This document shows positions 8,914-19,504 of a DNA stretch of 64,000 nucleotides, piece after piece (within the stretch, counting starts at the first letter, position 1; each line of letters begins with the position of its first letter). The stretch spans positions 1-64,000 of the forward strand of contig NZ_SNVV01000014.1 in the NCBI RefSeq assembly GCF_004361735.1. The letters run 5' to 3'. Below the pieces are notes generated by a model. The model ran no database searches and was not told the origin of the DNA. It saw only the letters and a program-made list of their open reading frames with translations. The stretch comes from Azoarcus indigens (GTDB lineage Bacteria; Pseudomonadota; Gammaproteobacteria; Burkholderiales; Rhodocyclaceae). A program made the translations under genes and the position numbers.

Positions 8914-9680
8914 TTCCAGATCTTCCAGGCTGCCTTACCGCTGCTCCAAAGCTCTTCCAGATGGACCTTGTCGCGCAGCGTGTCCATCGGCTGCCAGAAG
9001 CCATGGTGCAAATAGGCTCCCAGTTGGCCTTCGGCCGCCAGCCTCTCGAGCGGGTCGCGTTCCCAGGTGGTGTCGTCGCCCTGAATGTAATCCAGCACGC
9101 TGGGCGAACAGACGAAGTAGCCGCCATTGATCCAGCCGCCATCGCCGACAGGCTTTTCCTGGAAGCTGGTAATGCGTTGTCCTTCGAGATTGAGTGCACC
9201 GAAACGTCCAGGCGGCTGCACGGCCGTCAAGGTGGCCTTCAGGCCCGAGGCCTTGTGCTGCGCGACGGTGGCGCTGATGTCGACGTTGCCGACCCCATCG
9301 CCATAAGTGAAGCAGAAGTCTTCGTCGCCAAGATATTCACGCACCCGACGCAGGCGACCGCCCGTCATCGTCGATTCGCCCGTGTTCACCAGCGTGACGC
9401 TCCAGGGCTCAGCGTTGTTCTGGTGCACTTGCATTTCATTGGACGTTAGGTCGAACGTGACATCGGACAAGTGCATGAAATAGTTGGCGAAATATTCCTT
9501 GATAACATAGCCCTTGTAGCCACAGCAGATCACGAAGTCGTTGATGCCATGGGCAGAATAGACTTTCATGATGTGCCAGAGGATGGGCTTGCCACCAATC
9601 TCGACCATCGGCTTCGGTTTTACCGTGGTTTCTTCGGAAATTCTCGTACCAAGGCCACCGGCCAGGATTACCGCCTTCAT
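8910..9680 (-). CDS. rfbF: Glucose-1-phosphate cytidylyltransferase
   Basis: A 256-residue nucleotidyltransferase that makes CDP-glucose from CTP and glucose 1-phosphate. The start at 9680 gives [18 protein letters not shown], the classic pyrophosphorylase signature; nine upstream in-frame codons are unlike the family. [13 protein letters not shown] and [18 protein letters not shown] are typical of the RfbF group. It is the first committed step of the CDP-sugar branch and is followed with 4-nt overlap by rfbG. The upstream O-methyltransferase gene ends only 4 bp before its start. Confidence 0.93.
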   Translation of the reverse strand: MKAVILAGGLGTRISEETTVKPKPMVEIGGKPILWHIMKVYSAHGINDFVICCGYKGYVIKEYFANYFMHLSDVTFDLTSNEMQVHQNNAEPWSVTLVNTGESTMTGGRLRRVREYLGDEDFCFTYGDGVGNVDISATVAQHKASGLKATLTAVQPPGRFGALNLEGQRITSFQEKPVGDGGWINGGYFVCSPSVLDYIQGDDTTWERDPLERLAAEGQLGAYLHHGFWQPMDTLRDKVHLEELWSSGKAAWKIWK

Positions 9681-9684
9681 AGCG

Positions 9685-10770
9685 TCACACCTTAAAAAGG
9701 GCCTCAAAGAATTCGTGATGCACGGGGTTTACCCTGGCACTGCACAATTCCCAGTGAGGTTTGGTCGGATAAATAATTGCTGGCACTTGCATTTTGTCTT
9801 CCGGGTTTTCCCAGAAAAGCCATTGCTTCGTATAAAAATAACGTGCCTTGCGGTCGATCAGATCGTAGTAATGGTTGATTTGCGTGCGTGACATTTCTTG
9901 AAGACTGCTGACGTTGATCAGCAGGTCCAGCGATTTGTCCGGCAACAGTTCGAGTTGATGCGGCAGGAGGAAGCAAATCTCCGCGCAGTCGAAATCTTCG
10001 CGGATCTCGTCGAAATGCGTGAAGTTGCGATACTCCATGCGATTGGCTGACGGGAACATATTGCGCAAATACCATTGCGACACCATCAGCGCGGGCGGCA
10101 GATCCACCAGAATCAATTTGCGTGCCACACCCTGCTTGAGCAGATGCAGCATGTAGGCCAGGCGGCCATAGCCCGCGCCGATTTCGGCGATGACATGTGT
10201 CTGGTTGAACGCATCGCCCAGGGATTTCCGGATGAAGCAGTATTCGAGATAGGAGTTCGCCAGATCCTGGCTGACCTGGCGCTCCCCCAGGCGCACCGAC
10301 AGGGGATTGCCCAGCGTCGGTTCATTCAGGGCGCCATACAGGCCGTATTCGTCGTGATCCCGGACAAACTGGTCCAGCGCCACCACATACAAGGCATAGA
10401 GCCGACGCTGCAGCACCGTGCCCTTGTCGGTGTAGGACATATAGGTGCGATGCCACATCTCGCCGATGTTGGCGGTCAGGATGCGCCACAGGCGTCGCGG
10501 GAAGCGCCCGAGCGAACGCAGGTATCGTCCCACGACCGTTCGGAAATAGGCCGAACGCGTGCTCACCATCCAGTTGAAGTAGTTGTTGTTGACCGTGCGC
10601 TTAAAATTACCCAGGCCATCATCACGTAACCATTCGATGTTCAGGCAGTTGAGCTTGTCCCAGAACAGCGAGGCCTGATAGATCTCGTCGTGCGCCAGGT
10701 GATCTTCATACATGACCTCGAGCCGAGCGAAATCGGCCGAAGTGTCCTGTAGATTATGGGTGGAAGTCAT
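9685..10770 (-). CDS. Putative sugar O-methyltransferase (NanM/TIGR04371-like)
   Basis: A 361-residue protein resembling the putative sugar O-methyltransferases found in polysaccharide clusters. The middle contains the SAM-binding segment [16 protein letters not shown]; the N-terminal third is helical and family-specific. It lies directly between wzt (4 bp away) and rfbF (4 bp away). Because Wzt has a C-terminal glycan-binding domain, this enzyme is a candidate for adding the non-reducing-end methyl cap that such exporters recognise. That role is inference; it could instead methylate a residue inside the repeat. Confidence 0.75.
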   Translation of the reverse strand: MTSTHNLQDTSADFARLEVMYEDHLAHDEIYQASLFWDKLNCLNIEWLRDDGLGNFKRTVNNNYFNWMVSTRSAYFRTVVGRYLRSLGRFPRRLWRILTANIGEMWHRTYMSYTDKGTVLQRRLYALYVVALDQFVRDHDEYGLYGALNEPTLGNPLSVRLGERQVSQDLANSYLEYCFIRKSLGDAFNQTHVIAEIGAGYGRLAYMLHLLKQGVARKLILVDLPPALMVSQWYLRNMFPSANRMEYRNFTHFDEIREDFDCAEICFLLPHQLELLPDKSLDLLINVSSLQEMSRTQINHYYDLIDRKARYFYTKQWLFWENPEDKMQVPAIIYPTKPHWELCSARVNPVHHEFFEALFKV

Positions 10771-10774
10771 AGTT

Positions 10775-12070
10775 TCAATTCGAGGCAGGGGTGACAGTCC
10801 ATTTCAGCTTGGGTCGGACAACGCCTGGCATGGCGCCTACCCAACCGCCGCGCGTGGCATCCGCAGCCATGGGGTCGGCGACATTGAATGACAACGCATT
10901 CTTTTCGTAGAAGTGGACGTTGACGCCGTCTTCAAAGGAAGACATGGCCAGGCCAACAAAGTAAGCTCCCTCGTTGAGCAGATAGCCGGGCACCTCACAG
11001 GTGGCGGTGTAAGTGCCCGGTGGCAGCACGCGCGCGGCCTCCGCCACGGACACAAAGACGCAGTCTCCGCTAGCCGTCATGAAGTGGAAATTCGGGGCCA
11101 AGGGCAGGGCAGAGGCTTCCAGCACCTCATAGTCCATGCTCACCGTGAAACTGTCGGCGAGCGCTGTCTCGAGCATGGGCTTGCCCGCATGGTCGGCGAC
11201 ACTGGCCGACAGCAGGCGAACCAGATGATCTCCCACATGGCTAGCGCTAAAGTTCACGCTGCCCGGAGTGTCGATATTGCTTTTGTAGTATTGCAGGATG
11301 GCAGCCGAGGGCGTGCCATCCAACACCACTTGGCCGGACTCCAACAAAATAGCGCGATCGCACAAGGAGGTGATCGACGGCATGCTGTGGCTCACGAATA
11401 TCACCGTGCGTCCTTCATGTCCGACGCTTTCCATCTTGCCCATGCATTTCTTCTGGAACTGGGCGTCACCGACGGCGAGCACCTCGTCGACGATGAGGAT
11501 TTCAGGCTCCAGGTGTGCCGCCACGGCAAAGGCCAGCCGGACATACATGCCGCTTGAATAGCGCTTGACCGGCGTATCGAGAAACCGCTCCACGCCCGCG
11601 AAGTCGACGATCTCGTCAAACTTCTTGGCGATTTCCGCCTTGGACATGCCAAGGATTGCTCCGTTGAGAAAGACGTTCTCGCGGCCTGTGAGCTCCGGAT
11701 GAAAGCCGGTTCCAACCTCCAGCAGACTGGCAACACGTCCAGTGATGGAGATCGAACCTGTCGTCGGTTCGGAGATTCGGCTCAACAGTTTCAACAAGGT
11801 GGACTTGCCGGCACCGTTGCGACCGATCAGGCCCACGCGATCGCCTTGGCGGATCTCGAAGCTGACATCCTTCAATGCCCAGAACTCTTCCACTTTGTCG
11901 CCCTGCACGACAGGGCGTCCTGCGAAGGTGTCGCGTGTCTTCCGGGCGAAGTTGCGAACGCCGTTGGTCAGAGCTTCCCGCAGGCTATTGTTGCCGTCGG
12001 CTGCCGCTATATTGTGGCCCACGATATAAGACTTGCCGACACGCTCGGCACGGATGGCAATGTGGCTCAT
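10775..12070 (-). CDS. wzt: Polysaccharide ABC exporter ATPase with C-terminal glycan-binding domain
   Basis: A 431-residue ATP-binding subunit of the Wzm-Wzt O-antigen/capsule exporter. Walker A (GRNGAGKS) is at about residues 83-90, the signature [12 protein letters not shown] is in the middle, and Walker B follows in [13 protein letters not shown]. The last 140 residues or so are a beta-rich extension of the Wzt-C type (for example [18 protein letters not shown]), which in characterised systems binds the modified end of the glycan. It pairs with the permease gene 10 bp upstream. The presence of this domain points to synthesis on the cytoplasmic face with chain-end recognition. Confidence 0.9.
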   Translation of the reverse strand: MSHIAIRAERVGKSYIVGHNIAAADGNNSLREALTNGVRNFARKTRDTFAGRPVVQGDKVEEFWALKDVSFEIRQGDRVGLIGRNGAGKSTLLKLLSRISEPTTGSISITGRVASLLEVGTGFHPELTGRENVFLNGAILGMSKAEIAKKFDEIVDFAGVERFLDTPVKRYSSGMYVRLAFAVAAHLEPEILIVDEVLAVGDAQFQKKCMGKMESVGHEGRTVIFVSHSMPSITSLCDRAILLESGQVVLDGTPSAAILQYYKSNIDTPGSVNFSASHVGDHLVRLLSASVADHAGKPMLETALADSFTVSMDYEVLEASALPLAPNFHFMTASGDCVFVSVAEAARVLPPGTYTATCEVPGYLLNEGAYFVGLAMSSFEDGVNVHFYEKNALSFNVADPMAADATRGGWVGAMPGVVRPKLKWTVTPASN

Positions 12071-12080
12071 GGCAATGGAC

Positions 12081-12923
12081 TCAGATCAGGTCCGCGAAGT
12101 TTTTTTCCATTTTCCGGAATTGGTAAAGGCCGACCCACAGAAATAGGAGAATAACTCCACAGCTAATCCACAGGCCCGGGAGATAGGGTGACGGGCTGCC
12201 CAGAAGAGCCCACCGGAAACCATCGATCACGCTAACGGCCGGGTTAAGCGAATACAGCAGACGCCATTTCTCCGGGACGATACTGGAGGAGAAGCCAATC
12301 GGCGACGCGTAGAGGCCGAACTGAACAAAGAAAGGAATGATGTAGCGGAAGTCACGATACTTGACATTGAGCGACGCGGCCCACAGGCCAGGGCCGATGC
12401 TGACAAGAATGGCCATAATCAGAAAAAGAGGCAGGGCCACCACATGCCAGTTCGGTACGACGCCATACCACAGCATCAGCGCAACCAGGACAATAAAGCC
12501 GACCATGAAGTCAACTATCGAAACGACCAAGGAAGAGACCGGGACAATCAGGCGCGGGAAGTAGACCTTGCTCACTAGGTTGGCGTTGTTGATCACGCTG
12601 TTGGCCGTGCCCACCAGGCTGCTCGATATCAGTAGCCACGGCAACATGCCGGCATACACCATCAAGGCATAGGGTGTGGTGCCGTCAGTCGGCAGTTTGG
12701 CCAGCTTGCTGAAGACGATCGTGAAAACGATCATCGTCAGCAAGGGCTGCAACAAGGCCCACGCTAAACCGACGATGGTTTGTTTGTAGCGGACGGAAAG
12801 GTCGCGCCACGCCAGGACGATAAACAGCCCGCGATATCGCCAAATATCGCGCCAGTAGTGCTTATCGGCGAGGCCTGGGGCAATGACCTGAGTTGCGTGT
12901 CGGGACGGTTCAGCAGCGATCAC
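12081..12923 (-). CDS. wzm: Polysaccharide ABC exporter permease
   Basis: A 280-residue ABC-2 type integral membrane protein with about six transmembrane segments. It contains the amphipathic entry segment [20 protein letters not shown] typical of O-antigen exporters of the Wzm/KpsM type. It forms the channel for the undecaprenyl-linked polysaccharide together with Wzt. The start is a GTG at 12921-12923, giving [13 protein letters not shown]. It sits 72 bp downstream of gmd in the same operon. Confidence 0.88.
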   Translation of the reverse strand: MIAAEPSRHATQVIAPGLADKHYWRDIWRYRGLFIVLAWRDLSVRYKQTIVGLAWALLQPLLTMIVFTIVFSKLAKLPTDGTTPYALMVYAGMLPWLLISSSLVGTANSVINNANLVSKVYFPRLIVPVSSLVVSIVDFMVGFIVLVALMLWYGVVPNWHVVALPLFLIMAILVSIGPGLWAASLNVKYRDFRYIIPFFVQFGLYASPIGFSSSIVPEKWRLLYSLNPAVSVIDGFRWALLGSPSPYLPGLWISCGVILLFLWVGLYQFRKMEKNFADLI

Positions 12924-12995
12924 GTACGAGCCTTCAATAAATCAGCAGATGCCTGTTTGCGACAACAGTTGGCTGCAGCTTGGGCTGGTCCATAC

Positions 12996-14102
12996 TCACT
13001 CGTGATAGTCCATCGACTTATAGCCATGATGCTTGATGAGTTCATCTCGCTCGGCGGATTTGAGGTCTTCACGCACCATTTCGGCCACGAGTTCCTCGAA
13101 GATGGTCTTGGGCGTCCAGCCCAGCTTTGTCTTGGCCTTGGACGGGTCGCCCAGCAGGGTTTCGACTTCGGTGGGGCGGAAGTAGCGCGGGTCCACGGCG
13201 ACGATGAGTTTGTCGCCGTCGGGGTTTTTCCAGTAGCCTTTTTCGTTCACACCTTCGCCTTCCCAGCGGATGGCCATGCCCAGTTCCTGGGCGGCGGTGT
13301 CGACGAAGTCGCGCACGCTGTATTGCACGCCGGTTGCAATGACGAAGTCTTCGGGCTGCGCCTGCTGCAGCATGAGCCACTGCATTTCCACATAGTCTTT
13401 GGCGTGGCCCCAATCGCGCTTGGCATCCATGTTGCCCAGGAACAGGCAGGCCTGCAGGCCTAGCTTGATGCGCGCCAGGGCGCGGGTGATCTTGCGGGTG
13501 ACGAAGGTTTCACCGCGAACGGGGCTTTCATGGTTGAACAGGATGCCGTTGCAGGCGTAGATGCCGTAGGCCTCGCGGTAGTTGACGGTGATCCAGTAGG
13601 CGTAGAGCTTGGCCACCGCGTAGGGGCTACGCGGATAGAACGGGGTGGTTTCCTTCTGGGGTATTTCCTGCACCAAACCGTAGAGTTCGGAGGTCGAGGC
13701 TTGGTAGAAGCGGGTTTTCTTCTCAAGGCCCAGGATGCGGATGGCTTCCAAGATGCGCAGCGCACCAAGTCCGTCGGAGTTGGCGGTGTATTCCGGCTCT
13801 TCAAAGCTGACCGCGACGTGGCTTTGCGCCGCAAGGTTATAGATTTCGTCCGGTTGGGTCTGCTGGATGATCCGGATGAGACTGGAGCTATCGGTAAGGT
13901 CGCCGTGATGCAGGAAGAAGCGCACATCCTTTTCATGCCGGTCGCGGTACAGATGGTCAATACGGTCCGTGTTGAACAGCGACGTACGGCGCTTGATTCC
14001 ATGCACCTCGTAGCCCTTATCGAGCAAAAATTCTGCAAGGTATGAGCCATCCTGGCCAGTAACACCGGTGATGAGGGCGACTTTGCGCTTTTCTTCAGAC
14101 AT
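12996..14102 (-). CDS. gmd: GDP-mannose 4,6-dehydratase
   Basis: A 368-residue extended SDR that converts GDP-mannose to GDP-4-keto-6-deoxymannose. [19 protein letters not shown] at the N-terminus, [19 protein letters not shown] and the [10 protein letters not shown] segment (Tyr-x3-Lys) are characteristic. Length matches the family. It is followed downstream by wzm and preceded 49 bp upstream by fcl, so the two GDP-L-fucose enzymes head the operon. No mannose-1-phosphate guanylyltransferase is present in the window, so GDP-mannose must be supplied from elsewhere. Confidence 0.95.
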   Translation of the reverse strand: MSEEKRKVALITGVTGQDGSYLAEFLLDKGYEVHGIKRRTSLFNTDRIDHLYRDRHEKDVRFFLHHGDLTDSSSLIRIIQQTQPDEIYNLAAQSHVAVSFEEPEYTANSDGLGALRILEAIRILGLEKKTRFYQASTSELYGLVQEIPQKETTPFYPRSPYAVAKLYAYWITVNYREAYGIYACNGILFNHESPVRGETFVTRKITRALARIKLGLQACLFLGNMDAKRDWGHAKDYVEMQWLMLQQAQPEDFVIATGVQYSVRDFVDTAAQELGMAIRWEGEGVNEKGYWKNPDGDKLIVAVDPRYFRPTEVETLLGDPSKAKTKLGWTPKTIFEELVAEMVREDLKSAERDELIKHHGYKSMDYHE

Positions 14103-14151
14103 GCTTTGATTTTCCTTGAGGACCTTACGGCCCTTCTTTTTCCAGTGACGC

Positions 14152-15213
14152 TTAGCCGCGGCCCTGCAGGTAGTCGTGGTAGGCGTTGCGAAGACCCGCC
14201 TTGAGATCGATACGCGCTTGCCAGCCGAGTCGTGTGAGGCGCCCGCTGTCCATCAGCTTGCGGGGGGCGCCGTCCGGTTTGCTGGCGTCGAATGCAATCT
14301 CGCCCCGGTAGCCGACTACCTCGGCCACACAGTCCGCAGTCTCCTTGATCGTCAGATCGGAGCCATAACCGACGTTGATATGGCTAAGCATCGGGAGCGT
14401 ATTGGCATCGTAGACACCCTTGTCCAGATTCATGACGAAGACACTGGCTGCAGCCATGTCGTCGACGTGGAGGAATTCGCGATAGGGCGTACCGGTACCC
14501 CACAAACAAACGCTACCTGTCCAGGCAACACTGCGGCGTACGGCATCGAAGCCAATCATCTTGCAGACATCTAAGGGAATCTCGCCATATCGAACAGCAT
14601 CAGCCTCGATCGCAGCCACATCACCAGCTTGCGCGAGTTTGGCCAGATGAAACTTGCGTATCATCGCCGGCAGCACATGGCTGTTCGCGAGATGGTAGTT
14701 GTCACCGGGGCCATACAAGTTGGTGGGCATGACGCTGCGGTAATCACGGCCGTATTGCCGGTTATAGCTTTCACACAGCTTGATCCCCGCGATCTTGGCA
14801 ATCGCGTACGGCTCGTTGGTCGGCTCCAAGGTGCCCGTAAGCAGTGCCTCCTCGCACATGGGCTGGGGCACCGCCTTAGGATAGATGCAACTGGACCCCA
14901 GAAAAAGGAGTTGCTGAACGCCGTGGACATGCGCCGAATGAATCACGTTGGCCTGAATCATTAGATTGTCGTAGATAAATTCGGCCGGGTAAGTATCGTT
15001 AGCGTGTATGCCGCCTACCTTGGCTGCTGCCAGGTAGACCTGTGTCGGCCGCTCCGCCTCAAAAAAAGCCTCAACAGCGGCCTGATCCGTTAGATCGAGT
15101 TCCGCGCGCGTCCGCGTGACGACATTCTCCCCGGCGGCTTGTAACTGACGAACAATCGCCGAGCCAACCATCCCCCGGTGCCCGGCGACAAACACTTTTC
15201 TCTTCATTGACAT
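14152..15213 (-). CDS. fcl: GDP-L-fucose synthase
   Basis: A 353-residue bifunctional 3,5-epimerase/4-reductase completing GDP-L-fucose synthesis. It has [18 protein letters not shown] at the N-terminus, LGSSCIYPK, and the catalytic [13 protein letters not shown] (Tyr-x3-Lys). A second ATG two codons downstream (15205-15207) could be the true start. It is slightly longer than the usual 320 residues because of an insert around residues 200-225. As the first gene of the minus-strand operon it is next to the likely operon promoter in 15214-15438. Confidence 0.93.
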   Translation of the reverse strand: MSMKRKVFVAGHRGMVGSAIVRQLQAAGENVVTRTRAELDLTDQAAVEAFFEAERPTQVYLAAAKVGGIHANDTYPAEFIYDNLMIQANVIHSAHVHGVQQLLFLGSSCIYPKAVPQPMCEEALLTGTLEPTNEPYAIAKIAGIKLCESYNRQYGRDYRSVMPTNLYGPGDNYHLANSHVLPAMIRKFHLAKLAQAGDVAAIEADAVRYGEIPLDVCKMIGFDAVRRSVAWTGSVCLWGTGTPYREFLHVDDMAAASVFVMNLDKGVYDANTLPMLSHINVGYGSDLTIKETADCVAEVVGYRGEIAFDASKPDGAPRKLMDSGRLTRLGWQARIDLKAGLRNAYHDYLQGRG

Positions 15214-15438
15214 TTACCGATATTCCACAAGGCAACGGACAACGCTGAAGACATGTAAGCCAGAGTAAACAGAGGCGCTCCGACGATTCACGAACCACGC
15301 CGACGCCAGATAACGAGCCAGATTCAAGAGGCCACAACACCCGCCCCACGGCCTAAGAAACGTTAACAAAATGACGAAGTGGTCTGCTCACCCCTGATTT
15401 CATTTGATAACCTCAGCTTTTTTTCCGAGGCAGAGAAA

Positions 15439-15655
15439 ATGGCGAAACTGATACTGGACGACGAGTTGCGGGCGCTGATCGAACCGCTGTTGCCGCCGCC
15501 GAAGCCGCGCCGGGGAATGGCCTCCTGGACGCAAGCCACTGGACGACCGCAAGGTACTCACCGGGATACTCTTTGTGCTTCAGTCGGTTATTCCTTCGGA
15601 AATGCTCCCCAAGGAGATGGACTGCGGCTCATTTGTTGGCGACACTTGCACTAGA
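15439..15655 (+). pseudogene. IS5-type transposase remnant, frameshifted and truncated
   Basis: The ATG at 15439 starts MAKLILDDELRALIEPLLPP, the usual N-terminus of a widespread IS5-like transposase. After about 30 codons the homology continues in another frame, reading GRKPLDDRKVLTGILFVLQS and then EMLPKEMDCGS. Recognisable similarity ends near 15655, so the catalytic domain is missing. The fragment lies between the polysaccharide operon and polA and probably marks the island's right edge. The following 260 bp (15656-15914) hold no gene that I can see, only a GTTAGC/GCTAAC inverted repeat at 15670-15700. Confidence 0.75.
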
Positions 15656-15914
15656 CATACATGCATGCTGTTAGCGCCTCTAAGCGCTCAAGGTGCTAAC
15701 AACTGCTACGCGCAGACTAACGACAAAGCCCCGCATTATCGCACCGCGGAATACGCTCCTTACACGAGGCAAAGGTAATAAATCCGAACAACCACCATCC
15801 AGTGCATCCACAGTTGCCAACGGTAAACCTGGGACGAAACTGAACGCCCGCAACTGCTGGCTTCGGTGAAAACTTTGCATTATGTGGTCTTATTGCCAAA
15901 TGGCCCGCCAACCC

Positions 15915-18635
15915 TCAATGCGCCTCATCCCAGTTATCCCCCTCCCCCACCTCCCCCAGCAGCGGCACCTTCAACTCCGCCACGCCACCCATCAGCTTCG
16001 GCAGTTCGGTCCGCATCGTCTCGAGTTCGCTCTGCGACACCTCCAGCACCAGTTCATCATGCACCTGCAGCACCAACCGTGACTTCAAGCTGGAGCCGGC
16101 GAGCCAGCCATGCACGGCGATCATCGCCCTCTTGATCAAGTCCGCCGCCGTCCCCTGCATCGGCGCATTGATCGCTGCGCGCTCGGCCGCCTGCCGGCGC
16201 CCCACTTGCTGCGCACGGATATCCGGCAGATACAGGCGACGGCCGAATACCGTCTCGACATAGCCCTTGTCCTTCGCCTCCGCCTTCGTCCGCTCCATGT
16301 AGTCCGCAACGCCGGGATAGCGCGCGAAATAGCGGTCTATCCAGGCCTGCGCGGCGCTGCGTTCGATGCCGAGGTTTTTCGCCAGGCCGTGCGCACTCAT
16401 GCCGTAGATGAGGCCAAAGTTGATTACCTTGGCGTAGCGGCGCTGCTCGCTGCTGACCTCGGCCGGCTCTACCCCGAAAACCTCAGCGGCGGTAGCCCGG
16501 TGTACATCCTCGCCTCGGGCGAAGGCGTCGAGCAGGCGGGCGTCTTCGGAGAGATGCGCCATGATGCGCAGTTCGATCTGCGAGTAGTCCGCGGAGACGA
16601 TGACGTGATCGCGGGGCGCAATGAAGGCAGCACGGATGCGACGTCCCTCAGCAGTGCGGATGGGAATGTTCTGCAGATTCGGGTCGGTGCTGGCGAGGCG
16701 GCCGGTCACCGCAGTAGCCTGCGAGAAGGTGGTGTGCACCCGGCCGGTCCTGGGATTCACCATGCGCGGCAGCTTGTCGGTGTATGTGCTCTTCAGCTTG
16801 GCGAGGCTGCGGTGCTCCAACAGCAGCTTGGGCAGCGGATAGTCTTCGGCGAGCTGGGTCAGGACGTCTTCGTCGGTTGAAGGCTGCCCGGTGGCGGTCT
16901 TCTTCACTACTGGCAGGCCGAGCTTGCCAAAGAGGATTTCGCCGAGTTGCTTGGGCGAGCCGAGGTTGAATGGCTGGCCGGCGAGTTCGTGCGCCTCACG
17001 CTCGAGGTCCAGCAGGCGGCGGCCAAGTTCCTCGCTGTGCTGGGCCAGCAGGAAGGGATCGATCAATACGCCGGTGCGCTCCATCTCCAGCAGCACCGCC
17101 ATGGTCGGCAGCTCGATCTCGCGATAGAGCGGCGCCAGGCGGCCGGTGGCTTCGACTTGCGGCCAGAGCCTGCGGTGCAGCCGCAGGGTGATGTCCGCGT
17201 CCTCGGCGGCGTACTCGGTCGCCTTGTCGATCGCCACTTCATCGAAGCAGATCTGCTTGGCGCCCTTGCCGCAGATGTCGGTATAAGGAATCGTGGTCAG
17301 CCCCAGGTGGCGCTTGGCGAGCGAATCCATGTCATGGGACTTGTCGCTTTCCAGCACATAGGACTGCAGCAGGGTGTCGTGGGCGATGCCGCCGAGCCGG
17401 ATGCCGTGATTGAGCAGCACATGTGCGTCGTACTTGAGGTTCTGTCCCACCTTGAGATGGGCGTCCGATTCCAGCCAGGACTTAAGCGCCGCCAGCGTTG
17501 CGTCGAAAGGCAGTTGCGTGGGCTGGTCCGCGCCCCGGTGCGACAGCGGCAGGTAGGCGGCCTCGCCCTTGGCGACGGCGAAGGACATGCCGACCAGCCT
17601 GGCCTCCATCTGGTCCAGGCTGGTGGTTTCCGTGTCGAAGGCAGTCAGTTCGGCGGCATTCAGCTTGGCGAGCCAGGCGGACAAGGTTTCCTGGTCGAGG
17701 ATGGTCTGGTAGCCGCCACGGTGGGCGGTCGGGTCCGCTTCATCGGTGACTTCGACCTCTGTCCCCGCCCGCGCCGGCTCGCTTACACTCCCTTCCGCCA
17801 GATCCTTCAGCCAGCCGCGAAACTCGAAGCGTTCGTACAGGGCCTTGAGCGCAACCTTGTCGTCCTCACGGGCTGGCAGGTCGGCGGCGCCGAAGGGCAG
17901 CTCAACATCGGTCACCACTGTTACCAGACGACGCCCCAGCGGCAGGAAGTCCAGGTGCTTGCGCAGGTTCTCGCCAACCTTGCCGCCGACCTTTTCTGCA
18001 TTGGCGACGAGGTTGTCCAGTGTGCCGTATTCCGTCAGCCACTTCACCGCGGTCTTGGGGCCGCACTTCTCGACGCCGGGCACGTTGTCTACCGTGTCGC
18101 CGACCAGCGTCAGGTAATCGATGATGCGCTCGGGCGGCACGCCGAACTTGGCGGTCACGCCAGCCTCGTCCAGCACTTCCTCGCTCATGGTATTCACCCA
18201 GCGCACCCCGGGGCGCACCAGCTGGGTCAGATCCTTGTCTCCGGTGGAGATCACCACCTCCCACCCCTGCTCCACCGCCTGCCGGGTCAGGGTGCCGATG
18301 ACGTCGTCCGCTTCCACTCCTTCCACGCACAACAGCGGCCAACCTTCGGCCTTCACCGCCTCGTGCAGCGGCTCGATCTGCACCCGCAGATCATCCGGCA
18401 TCGGCGGCCGGTGGGACTTGTACTCCGGGTACCAGTCGTCGCGGAAAGTCTTGCCCTTGGCGTCGAACACACAGGCCCGGTATTCCGCCTTGTAGTCCCC
18501 TTCCAGCCGACGTAGCATCGACAGCACCCCCCGGATTGCGCCGGTGGGCTCACCCTTGGAGTTGCGCAGATCCGGTAGCGCGTGGAAAGCGCGGTAGAGA
18601 TAACTGGAACCGTCAACGAGCAGCAGGGTGGGCAT
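15915..18635 (-). CDS. polA: DNA polymerase I
   Basis: A 906-residue polymerase for replication and repair. Three domains follow in order: the 5'-nuclease (about 1-290, with LLLVDGSSYLYRAFHAL and VEADDVIGTL), the 3'-5' exonuclease (about 320-510, with the DxE motif in AFDTETTSLD) and the polymerase (about 530-906, with VSADYSQIELRIMAHLS, INFGLIYGMSAHGLA and VHDELVLE). The ATG at 18633-18635 is chosen because it directly precedes the family N-terminus; 31 upstream in-frame codons are unlike PolA. It is transcribed away from the LOG-family gene that starts at 18719. Confidence 0.97.
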   Translation of the reverse strand: MPTLLLVDGSSYLYRAFHALPDLRNSKGEPTGAIRGVLSMLRRLEGDYKAEYRACVFDAKGKTFRDDWYPEYKSHRPPMPDDLRVQIEPLHEAVKAEGWPLLCVEGVEADDVIGTLTRQAVEQGWEVVISTGDKDLTQLVRPGVRWVNTMSEEVLDEAGVTAKFGVPPERIIDYLTLVGDTVDNVPGVEKCGPKTAVKWLTEYGTLDNLVANAEKVGGKVGENLRKHLDFLPLGRRLVTVVTDVELPFGAADLPAREDDKVALKALYERFEFRGWLKDLAEGSVSEPARAGTEVEVTDEADPTAHRGGYQTILDQETLSAWLAKLNAAELTAFDTETTSLDQMEARLVGMSFAVAKGEAAYLPLSHRGADQPTQLPFDATLAALKSWLESDAHLKVGQNLKYDAHVLLNHGIRLGGIAHDTLLQSYVLESDKSHDMDSLAKRHLGLTTIPYTDICGKGAKQICFDEVAIDKATEYAAEDADITLRLHRRLWPQVEATGRLAPLYREIELPTMAVLLEMERTGVLIDPFLLAQHSEELGRRLLDLEREAHELAGQPFNLGSPKQLGEILFGKLGLPVVKKTATGQPSTDEDVLTQLAEDYPLPKLLLEHRSLAKLKSTYTDKLPRMVNPRTGRVHTTFSQATAVTGRLASTDPNLQNIPIRTAEGRRIRAAFIAPRDHVIVSADYSQIELRIMAHLSEDARLLDAFARGEDVHRATAAEVFGVEPAEVSSEQRRYAKVINFGLIYGMSAHGLAKNLGIERSAAQAWIDRYFARYPGVADYMERTKAEAKDKGYVETVFGRRLYLPDIRAQQVGRRQAAERAAINAPMQGTAADLIKRAMIAVHGWLAGSSLKSRLVLQVHDELVLEVSQSELETMRTELPKLMGGVAELKVPLLGEVGEGDNWDEAH

Positions 18636-18718
18636 CCGGGAAAATCCTTGCGGAGAAGCTTGGGGCGCCCGGATGCAATGCATCCGGTTTATTTCAATAA
18701 GAACAAACGAGTACAGCG

Positions 18719-19444
18719 ATGACCGCAAAAGAAAAATTGCCCGGCAGTCCCGCGGGCGCCGCGGCCCCGCGTTTCAGCGCGCGCGAGTCCTGGCGAATCT
18801 TCGGGATTATGGCAGAGTTCGTGGAGGCCACAGAGCGCCTGAATGCCATCCGCCCAGCCGTCTCCATCTTCGGCAGCGCGCGGATCCCGCCCGACCATCT
18901 CTATTACATGCAGGCGGAGAGAATCGCCCGTCTGCTGTCAGATGCTGGTTTTTCCGTGATTTCCGGCGGGGGGCCGGGGGTGATGGAGGCAGCGAACAAG
19001 GGGGCGTATTTCGGCAAAAGCCCCTCGGTCGGACTCAATATCCAGCTGCCGATGGAGCAGCAAGCGAATCCGTATCAGGATATTTCGCAAACCTTCCAGC
19101 ACTTCTTCGCACGCAAGTTCATGTTCGTGAAGTTCGCTTCCGCCTACGTCGTCATGCCTGGCGGCTTCGGCACGCTGGACGAATTGCTGGAGGCGATGAC
19201 GCTGATACAGACGGGCAAGAGCCGGCGCATTCCCATCATCCTTGTGCATGGCGCGTTCTGGAACGGGCTGCTCGACTGGGTCCGCGACCGCTTGGTCGCC
19301 GAGCGCATGATCAATCCGGCGGACCTCGACCTGGTGCAGGTCATCGACGAGCCGGAAGCGGTTGTCGAGGCCATCTTCAAGCACTACGAAACGCGCGGCT
19401 TCCTGCCGCTGCCCGAGGAACACGAATTGATGCTGAACCTCTGA
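18719..19444 (+). CDS. LOG family protein (TIGR00730), nucleotide 5'-monophosphate phosphoribohydrolase
   Basis: A 241-residue LOG-like protein of the Rossmann fold. The nucleotide-binding ISGGGPGVMEAANKGA and the signature MPGGFGTLDELLEAM (PGGxGTxxE) are intact. Family members cleave cytokinin-type or purine nucleoside 5'-monophosphates to the base and ribose 5-phosphate; the bacterial physiological substrate is usually unclear. It diverges from polA across an 83-bp gap that should contain both promoters. The next gene starts 60 bp downstream on the same strand. Confidence 0.88.
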   Translation: MTAKEKLPGSPAGAAAPRFSARESWRIFGIMAEFVEATERLNAIRPAVSIFGSARIPPDHLYYMQAERIARLLSDAGFSVISGGGPGVMEAANKGAYFGKSPSVGLNIQLPMEQQANPYQDISQTFQHFFARKFMFVKFASAYVVMPGGFGTLDELLEAMTLIQTGKSRRIPIILVHGAFWNGLLDWVRDRLVAERMINPADLDLVQVIDEPEAVVEAIFKHYETRGFLPLPEEHELMLNL

Positions 19445-19504
19445 GCCGGGCGGAAAGCCGCAGACCCCGCTCTGCTAGAATCGGCCGATATACAGGAGAA
19501 CATC

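Noticed and set aside
15717-15911. Short minus-strand frame in the gap between the IS5 remnant and polA
   Set aside because: 64 codons with no recognisable similarity, unusual composition and no ribosome-binding site.
16947-18515. A 522-codon plus-strand frame opposite polA
   Set aside because: polA is complete with all catalytic motifs on the other strand; the opposing frame looks like a composition artefact.
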